From the NCBI GenBank assembly GCA_017477205.1, contig JAFUXE010000046.1:1-23236 (forward strand): a DNA stretch of 23,236 bases, given 5' to 3'. This DNA comes from Alloprevotella sp. GTDB taxonomy: Bacteria > Bacteroidota > Bacteroidia > Bacteroidales > Bacteroidaceae. The notes under the pieces were generated by a model. It searched no databases and had not been told where the DNA came from. It saw only the letters and a list, made by a program, of their open reading frames with translations. Within the stretch, counting starts at the first letter, position 1. Every line of letters begins with the position of its first letter. This document shows positions 7,402-14,242 of the stretch, one piece after another. The position numbers and the translations under genes were made by a program.

Positions 7402-8739
7402 CTATTCGTCCTTCTTTCCGAAGTCCGGGTCCACCTTGATGAAATGCGCCACGAGGAAGGTGAGCGGCGTGAGGCACACGGCGATGATGAAGAGGTTCAG
7501 GTAGTTGACGTGAATCTGGGAAGCTTCCAGCCAACTGAGGACTTTTCCCAAGACGACGCCCGGAACCATCATGCTCAGGGCCATGAAGAGCGTGCAGAAG
7601 GCATAGTGCGCCGTCTTGAAGGCACCCTGCGAGAAGTAGATGAGGTAGAGCATGTAGGCCGTGAAGCCGAAGCCGTAGCCGAACTGCTCAAGGAAAATGC
7701 ACACGTTGACTATCACGAGGCTCTCCGGCTGGTAGTAGGCGAGCAGGACATACACGAGGTCGGGCACCGTAATGGCTGCCACCATCGGCCAGAGCAGCTT
7801 CTTGAAGCCGAAGGCACTGATGAGAATGCCACCCAGGATGCCGCCGATGATGAGTCCGATGGCTCCCACCGTGCCCTGCACGAAGCCAACTTCCATCGTC
7901 GTCAGCCCCAAACCGCCTACGGAGACGTCGTCCAGCAGGAACAAGGGACAAACTTTCACCAGGATGGCTTCGGGCAAACGGTATATCAGCATGAAGGCGA
8001 TGGCCACGAGCACCTGCTTTTTCTTGAAAAAGGTGTAGATGGTCTCGGAAAAGTCCAGCCATACGCTTCGGATGCCTGCGTGTTCGCTGCGGGGCTTGTC
8101 GGCGTCGGGGCGAACCCATATCGTGAATGCCAGCGTGTGGTATATGGCAAAGAAAATCATCAGGGCCGCCGCGCCATAGAACGTCCACATCCAAGCCTTC
8201 GCGGGGTTTGCCAGATAAACCTCAAGGTTTCCGGCAATCATGATGACGACGCCTTGGCAGAAGATGGTGGCTACGCGATAGAACGTACTGCGGATGCCGA
8301 CGAAGGCGCTCTGCATACGGTCCGAAAGCCCCAGCATGTAGAAGCCGTCCGCAGCAATGTCGTGGGTCGCGCTGCTGAATGCCATCAGCCAGAAGAAGGC
8401 GAGCGTCCACTGCACGAAGTGAGGCGCGCGGAGGGTGAAGGCTACGCCCGCAAGCGACGCGCCGACGAGCACCTGCATGACGACAATCCACCAGCGCTTC
8501 GTGCGGAAAATATCCACGATGGGGCTCCAGAAAGGCTTGATGACCCAGGGAAGATAGAGCCACGAGGTGTATTCGATGATTTCGTCATTGGGGAGGCCGA
8601 GACGCTGATACAGGATGACGGAAACCGTCATCACGAAGAAATAGGGCAAGCCCTCGACAAAATAGAGGGAGGGAACCCACGTACACGCCTTCAGCAAGTT
8701 CATCCAGGACTTTTCGGAGGAAGTAAGAATGCCGTTCAT
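7402..8739 (-). CDS. MFS transporter, AmpG-like muropeptide permease
   Basis: 445-residue inner-membrane protein with about twelve hydrophobic segments. The N-terminal part has the AmpG-type layout: YFVEGLPYFF in helix 1, WVIKPFWSPIVD in the first cytoplasmic loop and SSATHDIAADGFYML in the region that is DTATDA-like in E. coli AmpG. AmpG imports GlcNAc-anhydroMurNAc muropeptides for cell-wall recycling. The substrate here is inferred from family and neighbours. It is the last gene of the operon GT2 - DUF4922/SpoIID - permease, 43 bp after the SpoIID fusion. A generic sugar or peptide transporter of the same family remains possible. Confidence 0.8.
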   Translation of the reverse strand: MNGILTSSEKSWMNLLKACTWVPSLYFVEGLPYFFVMTVSVILYQRLGLPNDEIIEYTSWLYLPWVIKPFWSPIVDIFRTKRWWIVVMQVLVGASLAGVAFTLRAPHFVQWTLAFFWLMAFSSATHDIAADGFYMLGLSDRMQSAFVGIRSTFYRVATIFCQGVVIMIAGNLEVYLANPAKAWMWTFYGAAALMIFFAIYHTLAFTIWVRPDADKPRSEHAGIRSVWLDFSETIYTFFKKKQVLVAIAFMLIYRLPEAILVKVCPLFLLDDVSVGGLGLTTMEVGFVQGTVGAIGLIIGGILGGILISAFGFKKLLWPMVAAITVPDLVYVLLAYYQPESLVIVNVCIFLEQFGYGFGFTAYMLYLIYFSQGAFKTAHYAFCTLFMALSMMVPGVVLGKVLSWLEASQIHVNYLNLFIIAVCLTPLTFLVAHFIKVDPDFGKKDE

Positions 8740-8782
8740 TATTTTACTGTTGTATTAGAATCTTTTTTTTACGCGCCGGAAC

Positions 8783-10921
8783 TCAATACAGCTTCGTAAG
8801 CTGTGCTCCGCGATAGTAGTGCATGAGGATTTGTCGGTAGTCGTAGCCTTTGTCGGCCATCGCGGCGGCGCCGATCTGGCAGAGCCCCACGCCGTGCCCC
8901 CACCCTTTTCCGTGCAGGACAAAGCCCCCGGGCGTTTTCTCAACGTCGAAGGCGGAGCTGTAGAGGTGCGACGGCGAGAGCAGGCGGCGGATGACAAGTT
9001 CCTTGCCCACTTCTACCGTGCCCTCCGTGCCGACGACGCGCAGCTTGCAGATGCGGCCGCTGGGACCGCGCTTCACGGGTATGAGGTCAAGGATGTCGCC
9101 CAGTCCGAAGCGGCCTTTTTCCTCCACCAACGCGGAGATTTCCTCTTGCGAACATGTCTTCGTCCAACGGTAGAAGTCGCGGGTTTCAAGGTCATAGGAA
9201 TTAAGCACTTGTGACAGGAGCTTTACATCTTTGGTGTCGCAGAAAACGCCGTCCTCGTCGCTGTCCGCAACGGATTGGAGGTAGGGCTTTTCCTCGTCGT
9301 CCCAGCAGGTGCTGAAAACCTCCGTCCTGCCGCCGCAGCACTTGGAGAAGCGCGCGTCGCAAACCTTTCCTCCGTACGTCAGCACGCATCCTGCGGTCTC
9401 GCGGACGGCTTGTTCCGCCTCGGGCGTCAGGCGAGCGAGCCCCTGATAGCGCTGGCAATGGTCGTCCGCACAGACATCGAAGGATTCGTGTCCTGTGGAG
9501 TCGAACCAGTTGTTGAAGATGGACAGGCAGGCCGTTGAGGTGCAAAGCTCGAACTGCCGCATCAGCCAGCTGCGGGAAATGACGGCGTGGGCTTTCAGAA
9601 GCTCCATGCCGGCCGTCGCCTTCATTTCGGAGGAAATCACGCTGCGCAGATAGCGCTCTACGGGCAGCAGGTTGACAACGTGGAAAGCACGCCTGCGGCT
9701 CTCCTCGGGGCTTCCGAAGCCGGTTTTGTCGGAGAGTTTCAGGTCCAGGGTGCCTTCAAAGGTCTGCACCTCGGTACGTTCCCAGTGGAACTCCCGCCCG
9801 ATGGGGACGGCGGGAAGCGTGAAGGTGGCGTCGGGCGAGGCGGGAATGAAGCGCAGCACGTCGAACGCGCGCCCTTGCCAGAGCATAGCCTTTCCTGCGG
9901 CCTCGATAAGCTGCTCTCCCGTGACGCGCTCGCCGCCATTGAGCAGGAAGTCGCCGTTCAGGCGGAAGCGTACGCTCGTCACGTCCTCCAGGAGTCCGAC
10001 GGAGACGGGGAAGGGCGCAGCCACCTCGCGCAGGATGTCCTGCGCCTCCGTGGGCGTGAGGTTTTCAAAGTCCTCCGCGCGCGGCGTGATGAGCAATCCG
10101 CCCATATCGACAGCCCCGGGGGAAATCACGCGCTGCGTCGCGTCCTCGGCATAGTAGCAGGCGGGGCGATGGCTGCGGCGGTGGAAGACGACGGACACCA
10201 TCTCCACGCCGTCCCGGAAGGTGACGATGTTCACGTCCGGCTCCTCGCGGCCCTCCTTCGGCCCTTCGGAGCCGTCGGCGGCGCTCAGCCAGCCCATGAA
10301 GCGGCGCAGGCGCGAGAGATGCTCGGCCTCGGAGCCGCTGACGACGGCATAGGCGGGACAGGCGAAGCCGTGAAGGCGGTAGATGAAGTAGTCAATCGGC
10401 ACGAGGCTGCTGCGCAGAGCCTCCCAGTCGCGCTCTACGGGAATCTGTCCGCGCGCGCCGGCCTGCAAGTGGGCGTGGTCGGGAGCGGAAGCCCCGCTGA
10501 AGGGACCGTTGTAGAAGACGACAAAATCCTCCCACGCCCATGCCAGGCGGCACATCTCGGCGTCGAGCGCGGCAAAACGCTGCGGCTCGTGGCGCGAGGA
10601 AACGATGGTGAGGTGGCGGGGCAGTATGGGGAAGGGATTGACAAGTATCTCGAAGTCCCTGCCGTCGGGCAGGACGAGCTGCGCGGCGGGACGGTTCTTG
10701 CGGCAGAGGAAGCAGGGACGCTTGGCGATGGCTTGCGAGGAGATTTTCGCCCCCGTGCTGCGCATCCGTGCGGGATTGAACTGCACGTCGAGCCGCTTCC
10801 CGTCGGGAAGCTGGAGCGTGCGGCGGCGCACCTGCGCAAGGTCGGTGACGGCGAAGTCCGTCGCGGCGGCCTGCCGTTGCAGGAAATCGAGCACTTCCTG
10901 CTGTGAGGGAACTGGTTTCAT
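8783..10921 (-). CDS. DUF4922 (HIT/GalT-like nucleotidyltransferase) fused to SpoIID/LytB domain
   Basis: 712 residues in two parts. Residues 1-~310 are a DUF4922/HIT-superfamily module: CFLC (Cys70, Cys73), NPFPILPRHLTI (94-105) and the active-site-like HAHLQ (149-153). The glutamine after the second histidine is the GalT-branch form, which favours nucleotide transfer over hydrolysis. Residues ~380-712 are a SpoIID/LytB domain, a lytic transglycosylase of denuded glycan: SSEM with the expected catalytic Glu432, LLKAHAVISRSWLM (441-454), CDARFSKCCGGRTE (521-534) and the terminal GWGHGVGLCQIGAAAMADKGY. The N-terminus (MKPVPSQQEVLDFLQ) shows no signal peptide or anchor, so the SpoIID domain is predicted to be cytoplasmic. 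Its start overlaps the GT2 stop by 4 bp (ATGA), and the AmpG-like permease follows. I infer that it processes imported murein fragments. Confidence 0.85.
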   Translation of the reverse strand: MKPVPSQQEVLDFLQRQAAATDFAVTDLAQVRRRTLQLPDGKRLDVQFNPARMRSTGAKISSQAIAKRPCFLCRKNRPAAQLVLPDGRDFEILVNPFPILPRHLTIVSSRHEPQRFAALDAEMCRLAWAWEDFVVFYNGPFSGASAPDHAHLQAGARGQIPVERDWEALRSSLVPIDYFIYRLHGFACPAYAVVSGSEAEHLSRLRRFMGWLSAADGSEGPKEGREEPDVNIVTFRDGVEMVSVVFHRRSHRPACYYAEDATQRVISPGAVDMGGLLITPRAEDFENLTPTEAQDILREVAAPFPVSVGLLEDVTSVRFRLNGDFLLNGGERVTGEQLIEAAGKAMLWQGRAFDVLRFIPASPDATFTLPAVPIGREFHWERTEVQTFEGTLDLKLSDKTGFGSPEESRRRAFHVVNLLPVERYLRSVISSEMKATAGMELLKAHAVISRSWLMRQFELCTSTACLSIFNNWFDSTGHESFDVCADDHCQRYQGLARLTPEAEQAVRETAGCVLTYGGKVCDARFSKCCGGRTEVFSTCWDDEEKPYLQSVADSDEDGVFCDTKDVKLLSQVLNSYDLETRDFYRWTKTCSQEEISALVEEKGRFGLGDILDLIPVKRGPSGRICKLRVVGTEGTVEVGKELVIRRLLSPSHLYSSAFDVEKTPGGFVLHGKGWGHGVGLCQIGAAAMADKGYDYRQILMHYYRGAQLTKLY

Positions 10922-12294
10922 CGCTTGTTGCGGGCTATGCGGGCGCAGATTTCCTGCGTCCGGATGCAGTCTTTGAAGTCGTTGTTGGCGTTAATCTTTT
11001 CCTGCGAAAGCGCGGCGTCGCTGTTCCCCTCCCAGCGGCGGCAGAGGTAGAGCTCGTCGTAGATGCGCCCGATGCGGTACTGGCGGCTGATGCGAAGCCC
11101 CATGTGGTAGTCCTCGCCGTAGCTGGCGTTGAGGAAGCCGCCAACGCTGCGCAGGACGTCGCGACGGAACGCGCGCGGCGCGCCGAGTCCGTTGATGCGC
11201 AGGGCGTTGTTGCGACCGTTCGCCTCCGTCCATTCGCGGTGGTCGATGAGACCCGGCGGCAGCGTGCTCAGTTGGAAATCCACCATCCTGTAGCTGCCGA
11301 CGACCATCGCTGCCTCCTGCTCGTCAAAGGCTCGCACGATGCGGGCCAGCACGTCGGGCGCGGAATAGAGGTCGTCGGAGTCCAGCTGCACCGCGAAGCG
11401 TCCGCAATGCTCGCTGTCCACGGCCAGCTGCCAGCAGCCGCCGATGCCGAGGTCGGTGCGTGCGGGGCGGAGGTGGACAACACGCTCGTCGCCGCTGAAC
11501 TCTGCAATGGCCTCGGTGGTGCCGTCCGTCGAATGGTTATCCACCACAAGGACGTTGAACGGAAAGTCGGCTTCCTGTTCCAGGACGCTGCGGATGGCGT
11601 CGCGGATGGTGCGCTCGCGGTTGCGGACGGGTATGATGACGCTGGCCGTCACGGGGTAGCGGACGCCTTCCTCGCCGGGCAGCGGGTCGTAGTCGGCGGG
11701 GGCAAGCCAGGCGCCGATGCGCTTCAGGTAGTCGGTACATACCTCCTCGGCCTCCATCTGCACCTCGCGGTTGCGGGGATTCACGTAGTCGAACTGCTTC
11801 TCGCCGCTCTTGCGCAGGTCGGTCTCGCGCTCGGTGTAGAGTATTTCGGGCAGGTGGAGGATTTCATGGCGGCCATACTGCGAATCCGCTCCGTGCCAGA
11901 CGGTCAGGAAGAGGCGCAGCGCGTAGGGCGCGTGGTAGCGGAGCGCGGGCGCCTGCCGCAGAAATGCCTGCAAGGCCTCGGTGCGCACCAGCCAGAGGCC
12001 GCCGAAGTCGAAGTCGTCGCGCACGCTGCCCATCTGATAGTCGGTGACGGGATGGGGTCCGCTACCGTCGCGGCGGTCGGAATATACCATCGCCACGAGG
12101 TCGGGGGCGGGCGCGGAGGCAAAAGCCTCGGCCATGCGGCGGATGCAGGTGGCATCCATCGTGAGTTCCTTGTGGGAGAAATAGAGCAAGGTCAGCGGCT
12201 GCGCGATGTCCAGGGGCACGGCATTGCGCAGCGTCTGCGTGGAACAGAGGGCGTCGAGGCCCTCAAGGATGCAGAAAACGTCGTTTTCGTTCAT
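10918..12294 (-). CDS. glycosyltransferase family 2 protein with extra N-terminal GT-A-like half
   Basis: 458 residues, soluble, no membrane segment. The GT2/GT-A domain begins at about residue 227: VTASVIIPVRNRERTIRDAI, the NFPFNVL-like strand with VVDNHSTDGT, the metal-binding QLDSDDLY (DxD) and a GEDYHMG acidic motif near the end. Residues 1-~220 contain YSDRRDGSG, DFDFGGLWLVRTEAL and HLPEILYTER, which resemble the second half of a GT-A domain lacking its nucleotide-binding start. This suggests a degenerate duplication. The acceptor is unknown; linkage to a SpoIID/HIT fusion and an AmpG-like permease points to peptidoglycan or its recycled sugars. The start at 12294 follows a good -7 box on the minus strand at 12324-12317 with a leader of about 15 nt. 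Confidence 0.85.
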   Translation of the reverse strand: MNENDVFCILEGLDALCSTQTLRNAVPLDIAQPLTLLYFSHKELTMDATCIRRMAEAFASAPAPDLVAMVYSDRRDGSGPHPVTDYQMGSVRDDFDFGGLWLVRTEALQAFLRQAPALRYHAPYALRLFLTVWHGADSQYGRHEILHLPEILYTERETDLRKSGEKQFDYVNPRNREVQMEAEEVCTDYLKRIGAWLAPADYDPLPGEEGVRYPVTASVIIPVRNRERTIRDAIRSVLEQEADFPFNVLVVDNHSTDGTTEAIAEFSGDERVVHLRPARTDLGIGGCWQLAVDSEHCGRFAVQLDSDDLYSAPDVLARIVRAFDEQEAAMVVGSYRMVDFQLSTLPPGLIDHREWTEANGRNNALRINGLGAPRAFRRDVLRSVGGFLNASYGEDYHMGLRISRQYRIGRIYDELYLCRRWEGNSDAALSQEKINANNDFKDCIRTQEICARIARNKR

Positions 12295-12316
12295 GTGATG
12301 TCGGTTTATTTCGGCG

Positions 12317-12324
12317 CAAAGTTA
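12317..12324 (-). promoter_or_regulatory. Bacteroidetes-type promoter of the GT2-SpoIID-permease operon (-7 box)
   Basis: The minus strand reads TAACTTTG followed by C at 12324-12317, matching TAnnTTTG. A TTTG/TTG at 12351-12348 lies about 23 nt upstream, slightly longer than the usual 19-21 nt. Start of transcription would be about 15 nt before the GT2 ATG. Confidence 0.5.
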
Positions 12325-12445
12325 AGGTTTTTCGCGCAGAGAAGGCACAAAAAGTCGGCAAAAAGCGCATGTTCCGCACGCAGGAAGGTGCGGGGACAGG
12401 CGGCGCAGAGGCCGCAGATGCGTCCCCGAACGGCATCGCGCCCAT

Positions 12446-12537
12446 AAACCACCGCGGTGGTTTCTTCGTCCCACGTACGTGGTTTTTTCATTTCACCGCG
12501 GTGGTTTCTTCATCTCACGGCGGTGGTTTGCGCGCGA
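12446..12537. repeat. 22-bp tandem array with a conserved palindrome in each unit
   Basis: Four units begin at 12450, 12472, 12494 and 12516, an exact 22-bp period. Each opens with a 10-bp dyad: CACCGCGGTG (12450), CACGTACGTG (12472), CACCGCGGTG (12494) and the near-palindrome CACGGCGGTG (12516), then GTTT and a pyrimidine-rich tail such as CTTCATCT. Around the first copy the palindrome extends to 18 bp, AAACCACCGCGGTGGTTT (12446-12463). The array lies between divergent operons, about 125 bp upstream of the GT2 -7 box. It could be a row of operator sites on one helix face, or a decayed repetitive element. Confidence 0.75.
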
Positions 12538-12609
12538 AGTGCCTTGGGAGGGCACGTCCGAAGGCTTCGCACGGGGGCTTGGAGGGCTGAAATGCCGGGA
12601 AAACCGCCG

Positions 12610-12719
12610 CCATGAACCTCAAAAATAGATGCCGAGAAGCGTGAAAAAGGCTACCGAGAAGCGCGAAAAAGGCCACAGAGTAGCACGAAAATGGCCACAG
12701 GAAACTGCAAAATACGCCG
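12610..12719. repeat. second 22-bp tandem array (CCGAGAAGCGCGAAAAAGGC type)
   Basis: Units begin at 12632, 12654, 12676 and 12698, again exactly 22 bp apart. The first two are nearly identical (CCGAGAAGCG, then TG or CG, then AAAAAGGC), the third has four to five changes (starts CAGAGTAGCACG) and the fourth is degraded. The 22 bp before 12632 keep an AAAAATAG core and may be a fifth copy. Its sequence is unrelated to the array at 12446-12537 but it has the same period in the same intergenic region. There is no gene between 12295 and 12842. Confidence 0.7.
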
Positions 12720-12772
12720 CAAAAATGCCGTCGGATAACCTTTTTCCGGGAGGAAATGCCCTGTTTGGGGTA

Positions 12773-12803
12773 TTTCGGGGGTAGCGGGATCAGAGTACTT
12801 TTG
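12773..12803 (+). promoter_or_regulatory. Bacteroidetes-type promoter of the envelope redox/metal operon
   Basis: TACTTTTG followed by C at 12796-12803 matches the -7 consensus TAnnTTTG. TTTC at 12773-12776 lies 19 nt upstream at the proper spacing for a (weak) -33 element. Transcription would start near 12810, about 33 nt before the ATG of the first barrel gene. No Fur-like dyad is evident by eye. Confidence 0.55.
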
Positions 12804-12842
12804 CACCCGAAATCGGAAAAACAGGAAAAAAAACTTCTTCGC

Positions 12843-14177
12843 ATGAGAAAACAGATACTCACAATGCTTCTGGGAGCCACGATGAGCCTCGCGGCAACGG
12901 CCGCCACGCCTCCGGCTCCCGTTGACACCGCTTTCACGAAGTTCCGCGCGGGAGGCTACGGCGAAATGCTCGCACAGTTCAAGGACTACGGCCTGAACCG
13001 CTTCAGCGGCGTTCCCACGGGAAACATGAAGGTGAACCACAACGAAATCAGCATCCCCCGCTTCGTACTCGCGGGCGACTACAAAATCACGCCGAAGTGG
13101 ATACTTGGCGCCGAGATTGAGTTTGAAAGCGGCGGCACGGGACAGGCCCTGGAGATAGAACAAGGCTCGGCGGCAGAGAACGGCGAGTACGAACTGGAAC
13201 AGGAAAAGGGCGGCGAAGTGGCCCTGGAGCAGTTCCACCTCACGCGCCTCGTGACGCGCGAGTTTAATGTACGCATCGGCCACATGGTGATGCCCGTCGG
13301 GCTGACCAACACGCACCACGAGCCCATCAACTTCTTCACGGCGGCGCGCCCCGAAGGCGCAACGACGCTCCTGCCGAGCACTTGGCACGCCACGGGAATT
13401 GAGTTCTTCGGCGAAGTGGGACGCGGGCTGGCATCCTTCGACTACGAGGCAATGGTGACGGCAGGCCTCAACCCGAACGGCTTCAACGTCTATAACTGGG
13501 TGAAAGGCGGCAAGCAGGGACTTTTTGAAACCGACAACTTCTCCGCCCCTGCCTACACGCTGCGCCTGAACTGGACGGGCGTGCCGGGACTGCGCATCGG
13601 CGGCAGCATCTACTGCAACCCGAACGCAGGAAAGAATGCGGACAAACTGATTACATACAAAGGCATGGGCAACATCAACGTGCTGCTCTACAGCCTCGAC
13701 GCACAATATATAAATAAATACGTATGTGCGCGCGCGAATCTGCTGTCAGGAAACATCACCGAAACCGCCGACCTCACGACCCAGAACCGCACCAGCCTGG
13801 GCATGAACCATCCCTACAGCACGCCGAAGCCCGGCTCCCTCATCGCCAAGCGCGCGCTGGACTGGGGCGTGGAGGCCGGACTGAACCTGAAAGCCTTCTT
13901 CCCGCAGGTGAGCGGCTTCCCGACCATCCTGCCCTTCCTGCACTACAACTACTACAACCCGCAGGAAAAGGTGGAGACGGGAGCAAGCCCCGAGCGACGT
14001 TGCCAGGTGAGCCTCTGGTCCTTTGGCCTGAACTGGAGGATACTGCCCGGCCTCGTGGCGAAAGCGGACTATACGACCCGGCAGATAGGGACGGCAAAGA
14101 TTTTCGGCACCAGCTCCTACCACAGCGAAAACGAGTTCCGCCTCGGCCTCGCCTACACGCTATGGTTCACGAAGTAG
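12843..14177 (+). CDS. outer-membrane beta-barrel protein (porin-like), first gene of imelysin/cytochrome operon
   Basis: 444 residues. A signal peptide (MRKQILTMLLGATMSLAATAA, cleaved before about TPPAP) is followed by alternating amphipathic strands rich in aromatic residues and a C-terminal LGLAYTLWFTK, as expected for a barrel. The stretch VRIGHMVMPVGLTN, HHEPINFFTAARPEGATT and LPSTWHATGIEFFG is typical of phosphate-porin-like proteins of Bacteroidetes. I chose ATG 12843 over an upstream in-frame ATG at 12756, because only the former gives a clean signal peptide and it lies downstream of the promoter at 12796. It probably forms a pore or surface scaffold for the metal/redox lipoproteins that follow. 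Function is inferred from context only. Confidence 0.85.
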   Translation: MRKQILTMLLGATMSLAATAATPPAPVDTAFTKFRAGGYGEMLAQFKDYGLNRFSGVPTGNMKVNHNEISIPRFVLAGDYKITPKWILGAEIEFESGGTGQALEIEQGSAAENGEYELEQEKGGEVALEQFHLTRLVTREFNVRIGHMVMPVGLTNTHHEPINFFTAARPEGATTLLPSTWHATGIEFFGEVGRGLASFDYEAMVTAGLNPNGFNVYNWVKGGKQGLFETDNFSAPAYTLRLNWTGVPGLRIGGSIYCNPNAGKNADKLITYKGMGNINVLLYSLDAQYINKYVCARANLLSGNITETADLTTQNRTSLGMNHPYSTPKPGSLIAKRALDWGVEAGLNLKAFFPQVSGFPTILPFLHYNYYNPQEKVETGASPERRCQVSLWSFGLNWRILPGLVAKADYTTRQIGTAKIFGTSSYHSENEFRLGLAYTLWFTK

Positions 14178-14194
14178 AATCCTACAGCCGCAAG

Positions 14195-14242
14195 ACACAA
14201 CAAACATAAAACAACACCATAAACAATAAACATCAACAAAAC
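14195..14242 (+). promoter_or_regulatory. G-free A/C-rich leader before the imelysin gene
   Basis: No G occurs from 14195 up to the imelysin ATG. Such a stretch cannot carry a Shine-Dalgarno sequence and should stay unfolded. Bacteroidetes often start translation from A-rich unstructured leaders, so this is probably the ribosome entry region for an abundant lipoprotein. No terminator or promoter is visible, so the gene is read with the upstream barrel. Confidence 0.45.

Noticed and set aside
12446..12719. Possible CRISPR array from regular 22-bp repeats
   Set aside because: The units are directly tandem with no unique spacers between them, and no cas gene is present.
12756..12842. Longer N-terminus of the first barrel protein from an upstream ATG at 12756
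   Set aside because: The extension precedes the predicted promoter and would bury the signal peptide that begins at 12843.
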